A model generated the notes under the pieces. The model ran no database searches, was not told the DNA's origin, and was given only the letters and a program-made list of their open reading frames with translations. DNA of 64,000 nt, from the NCBI GenBank assembly GCA_015847255.1, contig JADLZK010007344.1:62001-126000 (forward strand). Direction: 5' to 3'. Positions 23,901-35,309 of this stretch are shown here, one piece after another. Within the stretch, counting starts at the first letter, position 1; each line of letters starts with the position of its first letter. This DNA comes from Hyparrhenia diplandra. Taxonomy: Eukaryota; Streptophyta; Magnoliopsida; Poales; Poaceae. The translations under genes and the position numbers were made by a program.

Positions 23901-25082
23901 ACAGTAGACTGATTTAACAGTAAAGGATTTCTTTTTTCTCAAATTTCCAGGAAACTACATCATCATGTTGATGCAGTTGGATCTTTAAGACTTCCCTACA
24001 AATTTCATCCCATTGTGCTTGGCTGTTCTTTGTATGGCTACCAATACAAAATCACGGCTGATCAGCTAGCAAGTCCCCTATACCTCTCTCTTTCTCCATT
24101 GTATGAACTTGATTGGGCATTCTTAACACGAAGAACATCACTGCTGGACGTAGGTAACGCCGACCGATAAACCCCTTTTTGTGTTTGAGTGCTTAATTAA
24201 GGCACCGAAGATCCACGCAACAACCCACATGGCCACATCAAACAAGATTGTAGAATTAAATCCGAGACAATATGACTTTCCATCGGCTTCTCTACGGGCT
24301 TAATTAAGCCCTATCAAACCGAAGAACGACTTGAAGTCAAAGACAATGGAAGCGCCGGCCGCGGATGCTCGTGGTCAGCATATCAACATCACATTTATAC
24401 GCGGGCGGATACGCCCAACATTCCGGCGCCGTGGCCGCCGGTACGTACATATCTTGGCCACCCCGATCCAAAGCGTGGATGGTATGGCACGGCGGGTCGG
24501 GACCCGGACCGCCACCGCTTGAATTGAAACCGAAACCGTCGAGCTGCTGACTCGAGCAGATAGCAGCCAGCAGAGCACGCCGTTGACCCTTGGCGCGTCC
24601 CTTTGCGAGCTACTGCTGCCAGTCCGCCACCCACCCTTGGCGCGTGAGCGGGGAGGCAGCGAGAGGAGAGGAGAGCGAGCGAGTCCACGTCCACGAGGAC
24701 CACGACCAGCCCTCGTGCCGTCGGCCCCCCCTCTCATCCTCCCACCACTTCGTTCCGCCTCCGCCTCTGCCTCGGGTCGCGCACCGCGCCCTCCTCGCCT
24801 ACTTTTCCGCCACAGCCAGCCCCCCACCCCACGCGCGGTCCACAGCCGCCCGTCGCCGTGGACTGGATTCTGTCCGTGCGGTACTGCCCGCCCCACGCCA
24901 CTATCGACCTCCCTATCCCGTCGAGCGATTGGCCGGCGCCCGCCGCGGCGGCCGAACCCATTTCGCCTGCCTCACAGCCACTCCGCCTGGCGTCGCGCTC
25001 TCGACTGCCGCGGCGTCCTGGACGCCGCCGGCCTCCGCCTGCCGGGTGGAAGGGGATAGGAGGGAAGGAGCGGGGCGGCGGC
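23901..25082. promoter_or_regulatory. Upstream region of the zeta-like P-loop gene
   Basis: AT-rich up to about 24330, then CG-rich through the gene start, as in grass promoters and 5' UTRs. Frames open in this CG-rich part on both strands are compositional. An in-frame upstream ATG at 24858 would add about 75 low-complexity residues; the ATG at 25083 begins residues that look like the family N-terminus. Confidence 0.4.
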
Positions 25083-28000
25083 ATGAGGGACTACGAGGCG
25101 AAGGGCTCCGCGGCGGAGCAGCTGCTGGCGCCGCGGATGCTGGTGTCCGCCTCCAGCCGCGTCCAGGAGCTCGAGAGGTTCTCGCATTACGTCGGTACGC
25201 ACGCTCGCTCCCTCCCCGCCCCCAAATCTGCTCCTGCTTTCCTTCGATGGATTGACTCTGCTATTTGCTTTGAATTTCCAAGTGGTGAAATTTTGATTCG
25301 AGTTCCGTCCTTGATGCCGCCGCTTGCATTTCAGTTTTCGTCCATTCGCTGTTCGGATGTCAGTGAGTGAATTCCATCATCCATGATACATCCATCGTTG
25401 CTTGCTACTACTAGTGATTAGTGAACTGTGATGGAAGCAGGTTGACTAATTGCGTAGTAACTCCTTGGAGTTCGCGTGACTGTTTGTTTTGTTTACTTGG
25501 CCCAACCCATGGTATGTGGATACAGCGCTGAATACCAATGCAGAAGCATCTCCCACTAGTGTAAATTATTAGCTTCCGTGGAGAGATTTGCGTACATGGT
25601 TCTGTCGCTTGCACGTCACACTCGAGATCTAGATTCCACATGCGACATGTTCTTTTGCGATTGACTGGCTGGAGTTTTCGCACTATATGCCGTTTTTGTG
25701 GTCTTGGTTGCTTCCCCACTCTTGTCATTCATGTCTGCATCGATGAGAGAATCCTGATTCTCCTTTCGTTTTCAGCTAGGCAGATTGGCTTTGACGATGT
25801 CAAGGAATGCCCCCACCTGTGCACGCTGGCTTACGACTATCTCAGGAAGAACAAGGGCTACGAAGAGAACATTTTTGCATTCTTCCAGAATAACAGGGAT
25901 CCTGAGCCCCTGATTGTCAAGTTTATCGAGGAGCTTGACAAATGCATAGTTGGCTATTTCTCCTTCCATTGGAAATATGCCACTTACATAATTACCCAGG
26001 TAAATGGGGCTCAGTGGGTTTTGGACTTTGCCTCCTAGTCCTAAGTTAAACTCTCCTTACACTATATCTTGTATCTTAATAATGTAGTGATGTTGACAGG
26101 TTCTCACGGTAGAAGGTGCGACTAAAAGAAAGTTCAAGAATTTTGTGTTAGAGGCCACCAGGTGATTACCCGTCCTTATTCAAAGTATCTGTCTACCAAG
26201 TGGCTGATGTAGTGCTACTTTATTCTCATTCCCTCTACTCGCTTTAGATTTCCAAATTGCCCTTCATTACTTTTAGTAGAGGCTTTTTCTTCTACGTCAA
26301 CCTTAGGTATTAGTTAAACCATGTGTTCTCTTGGCTAGAGTATCATTAATGAGAAATATATTGATTACTTTATGTCTTGAGAATCTAATCTCTCGTTTGT
26401 TGTTAAATTTGGATCACATTCCTTGATGTGCTAGTTGCTTGCATCTTAATTATTTACTGGGTTTGACATGTTTATTAGCCCTCATTCACTCTGTTCACTT
26501 TAAATTTCCAAATATGCCCCTTGATTACTTTTATATGTGATTTGTACTTCAACCTTACGTATTAGTTAAACCATGTGATCTCTTGATTGGAGTGTCATTA
26601 CTGAAAATATATTGTTCACCATATGTTTTGAGAATCTCTGTTTATTTTCTATGCTGGATCACGTTCCTTGATGTACGGGTTGCTTGGATCTTAACTATTT
26701 ATTCCGCTGGCTTGTATATTATCTCTCATCTGACCAAATAGTAAAATACTATGCTAACATGGCGATAGACATCTTCAGATAGCAAAATGGACACTTCAGC
26801 AGGAACTACATCTTCTGAAGTCATATGTAATTAGATGATAAGCACCGCTATGGCTAAAAGCCAGCCTAGCCAGGTCACTTTAACTACTCCTAGAACCATA
26901 CATTAAGTCTTCCGTGTTCAATGTATGCTTCTGATTAGGGACGTTCAGAAAATGTTATACTTATGACCCAAATAAGTGCTAGTTAGTTATGTGATTCCTG
27001 TTACTAAACATAAAGGCAATAGTTACTTGTTTTGATGAGAATGTATTTTTCACTGAAAATGATTGTATCCGGTACTCCACTGAATGTATTTTCAGTGGCA
27101 CAGTGATTTCTATAAGTGCTACAGTAGTTAGTTATGTGATTCCACACAAAAATGATTGTGTCGGTTCTCCACTGAAAATAGGGAACAGCGATTTGAGAGA
27201 GTGACAAGAAACTTGAAGGTTACAAGGTTTTTCTCCACATTGGTGGAGGAACTGAAGGCCATTGGACTGTCTAGCCGTGATGATTCTCCACGGAATGATG
27301 TTATGGTTCCAAAGTAGCACACTTTGCAATCGCAGCCCGTTTTTACCGATGGGTGGTGGGATGGGAGTGGCAAGAGCACTGTACTTAAAGATATCCTTAA
27401 GGAGTAAGTAGATTATTTCTACTATTCAAATTCTTCATTTTCCATTTAAATTGTGTGTGTGTGTTTTTTTTTTTTTTTTTGAAAGTAATGGCGGGAGAGC
27501 GCCTCTCGATTAAGATAGGAAGAGAGTTTGTATGTACAAGAGTTTTTAAGGTTTTGGCCCCCGCCTAGCCGAGGTAAAGAAAGCGAAAAGAACACAAAAG
27601 GGCGTTACACGCTCCACTCGTGAGCCCTTCGCCTTTGCTCAATGTCCTCCTTGGTTCTTTGGGCCACACCGCAAGGGCGTCTCAAACTCATTTGAAAAAA
27701 TTCTCCTATTTCTCTCTTTCCATATGTTCCATAAAGGTCGCGGATGACCATTCCATTGAAGCGCTTTACGTAGTCTTTGGTTATCTTTGATTGTGCCTCC
27801 TCCCTCCCACCACGAAATGAAGTCGCGTCGGATCGTTGGCGGCAAGACTAAGGATGCATCAAAATGCTCCCCTTTGTAGGATGTGACTCCATACTGCTTT
27901 TGCAAGCGGGCATAGTAAAACTAAATGTAAGGCCGCTTCAAGTGGGCGTTGCATGTAACTTGATGGTCTTGGTGTGGCCATCCTCTCTTCCGAAGGTTAT

Positions 28001-31000
28001 CTGCTATGAGTATTTTCTCACGCACACCAAAAATCCAAGCAAATACCTTGCATTTGTTTTCGCGTGTGCCTTCCATATGAGGTCTCCTTTGAAAGATCTC
28101 TGTGGGAGCCATAAAATTGAGCTCTATATCCGATCGGGTGGAGTACACTCCGTTTGCCGTCCATCTCCACACGATGGTGTCCTGGGTGCACGGTGTGAAC
28201 CGAACCTCGCTGTATTACGAGCCATAGCGAGACAAATTCCTCAATTTGCCTTTGTGGTGGTAATCCGTCCCCTAAGAGCATCAACCCGGGCGTTGTTGTG
28301 GAGCTCAACCTGTACTGTCCTTTTTCTTGAATCTGATTTGCTCAAACAGGTTGGGTGCCAGGAGTTTTGGGGCCTCACCATCAAGCCAACTGTCTAGCCA
28401 GAAGCGTGCCTTGCAGCCATCCCCTATAATGACCTTGGTGGATGCATTGAAGAGAGCTTCGGTCGAGCTCGTTGCAGGGAGTTCCATCCCCACCCAAGGT
28501 TTGGAAGTGTCCATCCACCCGCCCACAGCCACCTCAATCGCAATGCCACCGCTAAATTTTTCGAGGTGCGGGACACCAAGGCGCCCGGATCCTTTGGTCG
28601 TGCCTTTGTAGGCCAATTGACGAGGCAGTGGCCCCCATTCGCGTTCTCTTCTCCCTTCCACAGGAAAGATCTCCTGAACTTATCTATGGCCTTTCGGGCC
28701 CATTTCGGTAGGGGAAACACCGTAAGGAAGTACGTTGGTATTGCTGACAGGACTGAGGAGATCAAGGCGAGTCGGCCCGCTCTGTTGAGCCACTTTCCTT
28801 TCCAACCCGGTAGCCTCTGGCCGATTTTTTCGATGAGCGGCTGTATATGTACCTTCCGTGAAGGCGCCGCGTGTGAAATTTGGAGGCCAAGGTAGCGGCA
28901 GGGGAAAATTTCCTCTGGTCCCTGCAAAGGATGCGAGGACTTGATCAAGGTCGATGTCGTCGCATCTAATTGGGTGGATGGAGGTCTTGTCAAAATTAAT
29001 ATGAAGGCCCGAGATATTTCCGAATTCCTGTAGGATGATCTTTGCTGCATCAATATCGTTGCGGTCTGGATTTATGAAGATGGCTGCATCATGCATATAG
29101 GGGACGTTCTCCATCTCGATGCAGTCGGGGAGGGGGAGAGTGCTCCATTTTGGGTTGCGGATCCGGTATGCGCTGCAGAGGGTCCATGGCAAGGATGAAA
29201 AGCATGGGCGATAAGGGGTCACCCTGACGGACTCCTCGGCGTGGTGGAAACCTCGGCCGTGGCTGCCATTAAGTAGCACCCTCGGTTGCCGCGGTGAAAC
29301 AGTATGGATACCCATTCACGCCATCGTGCACGAAGCCAAGGGCACTCAGCACTTCAATAGGTAGCTCCAATTGATTGTGTCGAAAGCCTTGTGGATGTCA
29401 AGTTTCATGAAAAGCATAGGAGTCTTGTCTTTGTGCATCTTCCTCACCATGGCTTGCACACACAGGACCATTTAAATTGTGTTGATCATCTTACATTTCT
29501 AGTTTCATGGAAAATGGAAAATATGTTGATTTGGTTTTCAAATCTTCACATTTCGTCACATTGGAATGTAAGAAAAAGGAATGTTGTTAGAATGAATTGA
29601 AAAAAAAAAAAAAAAACAATCCTGAAGACAGAGCACACACCTTATACAATACTATCAGTATCTGGATATAATTACATGTTGATCATCTTGGTATGCATTT
29701 CTTGATTCACAGAGCATTTTGGTCTGGAGCAGCAGCGAATTCAGTGATTGTGGAGGCAGATGCATTCAAGGAAACCGATGTAATCTACCCGAGCCATTAG
29801 CTCGAGAGGCCACCACAATGACATGCTACAGACTGCAGAGCTGGTAATATATTTTAACCATATTTGTTATCAGAAACAATAATGTCACCAGTAATGCAAT
29901 ATAGCCCACTAGCTAACTAGTCAAACTCAAAATTCATAATATTGCAGCATTCAATATTGTATGACTGACTTTCAAAGAAACCCCAAGCTTGTGTGCACAT
30001 TGCAGGCATACTGGACATTGGAAACAATGAACCAGTCCAAAACACGACTAGTTTCCACATTAATTATATATTTATACATCATGATCTTACACCTCTACAT
30101 ATTGCAGATGTTTACAGCCTTTAAAATTATACCTCACTACCTCAGTGACCTACAATCACGATGCAGGTGCACCAGTCATCCTTGGATGCAGCCTCCCTCG
30201 CTCCTTGTCACTGCACTCAACGAAGGCGGGATGTGATCATGGATGGCACTCTGTCCTGGGAGCCGTTCGTGCAGCAAACGATAGCCATGGCCAGGGCCGT
30301 GCACAAGAAGCGGTACCGCATGGGACGCGGCTACAAGGTCACAGATGATGGGACAATAACCGAGGAGTACTGGGAGCCGGTTGAGGACTCTAATGCTGAT
30401 GAGGAGAACGAAGTACCAGCAAGGAAGCCTTACCGGATCGAGCTCGTTGGTGTGGTCTGTGATGCATATCTAGCAGTTGTCAGAGGAATCAGGTACAGCT
30501 CATAGCTTAATCCATGCCAAAATCAGTCACTGCCACTAACATTCTACCCATTCAGACATTGTCGTGCATTGAGCTCTGATTATCAGATCGAAACAGTCAT
30601 ATGTTGGGAAATGGTGCATTCAGATACTATTCACTACTAAAAGATTACAATTTGCAGGAGAGCTGTAGTCACTGGGAGGGCAGTAAGGGTGAAGTCGCAG
30701 CTGCAGTCTCACAAGCGATTTGCTACGGCTTTCAACAGTTACTGCAGCCTTGTTGACAATGCAAGGCTCTACAGTACCAACACCTTGGGTGTTCCTAAGG
30801 TGAGACAGCTAGCCTGGTGAACTAACATGACAAAGTCACAAAACAGAACCATTTCAGGACACATGAATTTCAGAAGAATTTTTACAGGAAGTGTGCATGG
30901 AATAGTTAAATTCGTGCAGCATGTTCTTGTGTTCCAACTTCCAAGCATGCTCGCCAACCTCCACTATTATTATTATGTTGAGAGCCGATCTCTTGTTGCA

Positions 31001-31247
31001 GTTAATAGGATGGAAGGATGGCGAGAGCAGCTTATTGGTGGATCCCGAAGAAATCGGCTGCTTGGACAAACTAAGAAGTTTGAACGAGGAGGCCAACTGT
31101 GTCCATGAGCTGTATGCCGACGGCCAACCGACAAGAGGCTCGTCGTCAGCATGGCAGGACCTGGTCATGTCGCCCTTGAGGGTGTCGGCGCAGCGGGAGC
31201 TCAAGGCTGCCATCGAAATGAACGAGGGGCGCTTCAAACCTGCATAG
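25083..31247 (+). CDS. P-loop kinase with zeta-toxin-like domain, plant type
   Basis: A plant housekeeping-type protein of unknown role; the fold is that of P-loop kinases annotated as zeta-toxin domain, and nothing suggests a toxin-antitoxin pair. Exons: 25083-25194, 25776-25999, 26100-26161, 27182-27403, 29713-29843, 30167-30492, 30658-30799 and 31002-31247, with GT-AG borders. The N-terminal half (RQIGFDDVKECPHLC, YLRKNKGYEENIFAFF) is plant-specific. Exon 4 ends in the Walker A region (GGG.G.GKSTVLKDI-like). Exon 5 holds IVEADAFKETDVIY and SSRGHHNDML; exon 6 DVIMDGTLSWEPF and PYRIELVGVVCDAYLAV; exon 8 LIGWKDGESSLLVDPEEIG. The stop is TAG at 31245-31247. Breaks: single-base changes in exon 4 around the Walker A (a TAG in frame near 27315), one extra C near 29790, and a compensated pair near 30190. 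Intron 4 holds a LINE. Confidence 0.82.
26225..26735. repeat. Tandem duplication in intron 3 of the P-loop gene
   Basis: Two diverged copies, about 256 bp each, start at 26225 and 26481. Shared words include gtattagttaaaccatgtg, ttgagaatct and gatcac.ttccttgatgt. A smaller repeat of ttagttatgtgattcc with aaatgattgt and ctccactga occurs at about 26980-27075 and 27124-27175, just before exon 4. Confidence 0.65.
27457..29467 (-). mobile_element. 5'-truncated LINE in an intron, with 15-bp target duplication
   Basis: The direct repeat ccatttaaattgtgt flanks the insert at 27442-27456 and 29468-29482. The T-run at about 27464 is the complement of its poly-A tail. On the minus strand, frames in 29315-28300 encode the ORF2 reverse transcriptase end: AAIFINPDRNDIDAAKIILQ, GLHINFDKTS, CRYLGLQISHAAPSRKVHIQ, GWKGKWLNRAGRLALISSVL and LRLRWLWAGGW. 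Frames at 28300-27640 match the zf-RVT part. The expected YADD box reads YMHDAA, so the enzyme would be dead. It opposes the host gene direction. Confidence 0.85.
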
Positions 31248-32179
31248 CCGTAGCCGCTGTCGTACTGGGTGTATCATCCCAAAAGTGGGGAAAAGATGAA
31301 ATTCATGTAATGCTTTGATTACGGAGGTAGCCTATCATTTTTTTGTTTTTTTTTCAAACTTACGAATTTCCTGCATTAGGATTCCTATGAATATGCGATC
31401 CAAAATGATTCCTAGTATGTGTTTGCAGTTTGGGCCGCAAATTTAATGCTTGTACAGTTACAAAAAGTTTGTTGGCGTATGTAACCTTGCTAGCATCTGG
31501 TTTGAGTGATTGTGGCCTTGATGCATATCATCAGTCAGATGACGATGGTCGGGTCTTCGGGATACATTAGCCATACCCTAGTTTCAGGCAGTTATTTGGT
31601 TTATTGAAACAACTATGGTGTTCTAACAAGGAATCTGACATATGGTACGATAGTTTTTTAAAAAAAATATATTATGTGTGATCATAGTCACGAGGAATAT
31701 GACCCTCTTTTGGTCTTTCCACGTTACTAGTTGCTCATCCTTCACCTTAGGGTGCTACCCAACTTGCAGTTATGCTCCTACCCAACTTGCAGTTATGCAG
31801 AGGAAGCACGGCTTGGCCTAAAAAGAGTTGAAGCTACAAACATGCCTTGTGTTGTGGTAGAGAAGAGCACATAAAAAGGGTGACAAAACTCTAGGCAAAA
31901 GCTAAGCCAGTGTGTCTATATTAAAAAAAAAAAAACCTAAGCCAGTGTGGACCATAGCAGAAGCAAGGTTGTGCTTGCGTTGAGAGGGTTTTGGCCCCAG
32001 CTCATTTCAGTGTACGTGGAGCACAACATTGTGATGAGGCTAACAGTAGGTGGTGCTTGCACTGGTGCTGCCCTTAAGTATGTAGTACAATTTTAACACT
32101 TAACATCTTGTCCCACAATATAAATATATGTTCTCAGTTCCACATAATATGAACTTATTTTCTTGTCAAACTTTATGTA
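31248..32179. other. Gap after the P-loop gene
   Basis: Probably 3' UTR up to about 31500. A 23-bp tandem pair ctacccaacttgcagttatgc lies at 31755 and 31778. The phrase ctaagccagtgtg recurs at about 31901 and 31939 around an A-run. No gene seen. Confidence 0.4.
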
Positions 32180-32294
32180 CTCCCTATATTCCAAATTATA
32201 AGTCGCTTTGACTTTTTTTGGTACATCCATAGATACATAGATAAATGGATGTACCAAAAAAATCAAAGCGACCTACAATTTGAAATGGAGGAAG
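32180..32294. mobile_element. Stowaway MITE
   Basis: TA dinucleotides border it (32178-32179 and 32295-32296). The left end is ctccctatattccaaattat and the right end its inverted counterpart, atttgaaatggaggaag. Both carry the typical aagtcgctttgac / caaagcgacct subterminal words and the ttggtacatcc / ggatgtaccaa core, forming a near-perfect hairpin of 115 bp. Confidence 0.85.
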
Positions 32295-33594
32295 TATGAC
32301 TTACTTTTTTAATTTTTTTAATCATGCTTTATTCAGCTAAATTTTGCCTTAAGTTACCGTGTGGTAAAATTAGGCGCCGCCAAACAAGCCTTTGCCTCGT
32401 GTCCTCTTCTCTTTGCATTGTTTCTTCCGAGAGCTCTCTGCCCTTACGGGCCCCTTCCATCTCGGATGTTGCCAATATGTCCCGTTATTCAACCAATTAC
32501 GTCAAAATTTAAGTTTCTAAAACAAAATTTTGACCTAGTAATGAGTAATCGTTCTTGAATTTCAATATTTGTATTATAAGACAAACAATCTTTGACAATC
32601 AACTATAGTACAATTAAAAGTACTCCTCATGTTCCAATTTACAAATCGCTTTGATTTTTTTGCTTCATTATACATCTCACTATTGTAGGTTAATATATTG
32701 TGCATAGAGGGGCGCGTTCTGTCACTGGCCAGGCTAACGCGTTTGTTCATTGCAATAAAGTCATAGATTATATACCTACTACGGTTAAAGAATTTGAAAT
32801 CTCTTCCGGAAAATAAATGTCGAGGCCTTTCCCGCGACATCTCTTCCGGGTGAAATGCTGTGTCTGTCCTGTCGCGCCAACCTCCTTGTTGCTATGGCTG
32901 CTACGACCATCTTTATTGCCGATGCAGCTGATAGCCATGGCACGGATCCCGAGTATGAGCCTATGAGGCCGTCATGTTGAAGCAGGAATGGAGGAACTTT
33001 AGTCAGCTCACATCCTTCAAACCATCTATAACTGATCAGAGATAACTTCGCCAAATGTATCAGTTTTTTTTTCTATGAACCATGTCATAAGAGTGGCCTA
33101 TGTACTTTTTATACATTCAGGAAATGCACTTTTTGATGACGGATTTCATAACTTTTCGATGACTTTTTGATGCAAACCACTGTAAGCTGGTTTAAACGAC
33201 ACTGATTTGGTCATACATATATATCTTGTTTCCCATGTTATTATTACGTATTGCAGTGGTTTCTCATCAGTGCAGTTTGATTCGCTATATACCCAGCCAG
33301 TTTGATTTGTCTTAGGTGGATGTGCCCCAATAAGTTTTTGCTTTGGACTATACTCTCCAAATTGCACAAATCAGGACCTAACCCACCAAACAATTGAGCA
33401 AATGTTTTGTTAGTTACATGAGGAGGTATTCTTCTAAGTTGGAGACTTGAAATCAAGACCTTAAAATCTGTAGTTTGACGTTGGAATGTTTATTATTCAC
33501 TTACGGACTCATATTCCAGGTTTACACATACTGTGAAGGTGTTCGATGCCAGCTTGGTGAGTTCCCAGCCTTCCAGTTTGGCGGTTTCAGACGC
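32295..33594. other. Intergenic stretch, no gene seen
   Basis: AT-rich. A half Stowaway-like terminus (actcctcatgttccaatttac) occurs near 32620 without a partner. Short open frames show no family resemblance. Confidence 0.35.
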
Positions 33595-33715
33595 ATAGCA
33601 CCAAAAAATCATAAAATAAATCCAAGCACCAGCGCCAAGTCAAGGACTTGAACCTTTTTTGCGAGGTTCCACCACAAGGAACTCCAACCAACTGATCTAT
33701 GATCAGTTTGCTTCA
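33595..33715 (-). mobile_element. Possible SINE head on the minus strand
   Basis: Read on the minus strand, tagatcagttggttggag resembles a tRNA A box. About 45 bases later ggttcaagtcc fits a B box, with a T-to-A rich tail following. No target duplication was found, so this is tentative. Confidence 0.35.
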
Positions 33716-33910
33716 AGTGTTATATGATTTTATCTTATCATCAAACATCTAACTATCATTTTTTTCCATTTTTGGGCAAAAACTAGGAATTGCTGGAAAG
33801 GCAAAAGAAATTTTTTGAGATGATCAGGTGTTTGCCAAGTCCAATGAATTTAGTGAGGTGTGCTTCTTGGGGTGCATTATGCAGATTCTTAGCTTTGGGG
33901 CGTTATTGTG

Positions 33911-34060
33911 GTGTACCCTGCTTACCGGAAAATTTAGACCAAATCTTAGTTGGATATGATGTTGTGCTCCATTTTGCATCGACGACGGTGTACCTTGTTT
34001 GCAGGTCTACCAAATCTTAGTTGGATATGATGTCGTGCTCCATTTTGCATCAACGACGAA
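33911..34060. repeat. 71-bp tandem duplication
   Basis: The phrase caaatcttagttggatatga, continuing into gtgctccattttgcatc and acgacg, occurs at 33940 and 34011 with only a few differences. A preceding gtgtacc.tg.tt.c word is duplicated as well (33911 and 33988). No coding function seen. Confidence 0.75.
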
Positions 34061-34249
34061 TCCAACGATGGGGCGGGGAGGGCTTGTGCCCCTCCAACTT
34101 GCTCTAGCTTCGCCACTGATCCATCCCATGGTTAACTAAAAAACAAACTAATCTATCATGTGGTTAACTAAAAAGAAATAGCTAATATAGTAGGGGGAAA
34201 AGTGATTACAAAACCGGATAAACCGGCAAGACTGCTAAGCCACAAAGGC

Positions 34250-34495
34250 CCCATGTCTGCTGCTCGACGTCTTTCTTGATGTAGATGTAGCTGTCGTCAC
34301 CCTAGTCTGGTCCCCAAGAGTTGTTTGCAATTCAGTACGCAGTACCGTCTTGATCATGTCTGTACCCAACTACCATGAGGTCATGGTCAGCGGGGCCGAT
34401 GATGCAAGGTCCATAGTAGTGTTGAATGTTTGATCCACCACCAATAGCAATTCACCGCCTGCTAGACATAAGTCTTCTCGATGCCCAAGGGAAAC
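34250..34495 (-). pseudogene. Papain-like cysteine protease remnant
   Basis: On the minus strand the C-terminal peptidase C1 motifs can be read: YYGPCIIGPADHDLMVVGY with the catalytic His region (DH), then TAY-stop-IANNSWGPD-stop-GDDSYIYIKKD with the catalytic Asn in NNSWG. Both stops (TGA at 34334-34332 and TAG at 34304-34302 on the minus strand) replace Trp codons of the conserved YWI and DWG positions. The N-terminal half with the active Cys is not present nearby. It is a dead gene fragment, perhaps left by transposition. Confidence 0.75.
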
Positions 34496-34560
34496 TAAAC
34501 CGATTAAAAGTTGGCTTCGCGGACAGGGGCTCCCTGGGAATCATGGCAACCCCACCCCCC

Positions 34561-34695
34561 CAACACACACACACACACACACACAAAACTCCCTAGTTAA
34601 GAATAATCTCATACTTAAGTGTGAACTAGTTGAGATACAAAAACCCCTAGTTAAGAATAATCTCATACTTAAGTGTGAACTAGTTGAGATGGTCC
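34561..34695. repeat. (AC)n microsatellite and 54-bp tandem duplication
   Basis: A (CA) run at about 34562-34585 is followed by two copies of a unit starting ccctagttaagaataatctc (34591 and 34645), which continues through atacttaagtgtgaactagt and tgagat. The copies are almost identical, so the duplication is recent. Confidence 0.8.
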
Positions 34696-35160
34696 TAGCA
34701 AGTGATGAGACATGGTGATCAAGGTGTATGCATGGAGATAATCCAAAAGGTGATCAAATGCTTGGACTTTGAAAAGAAGAGAGAAAAGCAAAATGGGCTC
34801 AAGGAAAAATTATAATCATAGAGTTATTTTTGTTTTGCACTCAAGACACTACGTAAGATGTTGATGTATTAGGACCTAGTCTAGACATATTATTGCATAT
34901 CTAGATACATAACTAAATGAATGAACTAAAAAAGTCAAAGTAACTTTAATTTAGAAGATAGAGTAATTTATAATAATTTTTTTTTTCGACGATCCGACAT
35001 TGACAAAATAAAAAATTTTCTTCCGGCCATTCTTCATTTTCAGTGCTCGGCCCGTACCGACATATCCTGCAAGTCCTGGAAACTGTAGAATCTGTGGGCC
35101 GCTCCCGTCAAACAGTACGGGCCTCCTTTGCGCAGGTGGTTCGATGTCGAAGGGCTTCGC
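34696..35160. other. AT-rich region upstream of RPS15
   Basis: No gene seen. It shifts from AT-rich to CG-rich at about 35035, marking the RPS15 promoter side. Confidence 0.35.
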
Positions 35161-35309
35161 GACTTCCAACGGCCCATCCCCAAGTCGGATTAGACACCTG
35201 ATATACCCGCGGCCACACTCTTCGGCCCTTGGCCTCTTCCAGCAAACCCTAGACCGCCGCCGCCGCCGCCGCCTCGGCTCCCCTGCCTATCCTCTCCTCT
35301 CCTCCAACC
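35161..35309 (+). promoter_or_regulatory. RPS15 promoter/5' UTR with telobox
   Basis: A telo-box (aaaccctag, 35244-35252) lies just before the ATG, and a ggcccat site II-like word occurs at 35171. This pairing is typical of plant ribosomal protein promoters. A (CCG)n run follows at about 35255-35270. Confidence 0.6.

Noticed and set aside
24375..25255. Several overlapping long frames around the start of the P-loop gene
   Set aside because: Low-complexity Pro/Arg/Ala translations in a CG-rich leader on both strands. Only the frame from 25083 continues across a phased splice junction into a conserved protein.
28305..29315. A host protein-coding gene on the minus strand
   Set aside because: The motifs are those of a LINE reverse transcriptase, and the segment is bounded by a 15-bp target duplication.
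25083..31247. A toxin-antitoxin module of bacterial type
   Set aside because: The zeta-like kinase domain is in a multi-exon plant gene fused to a plant-specific N-terminus, with no antitoxin neighbour and no sign of bacterial transfer.
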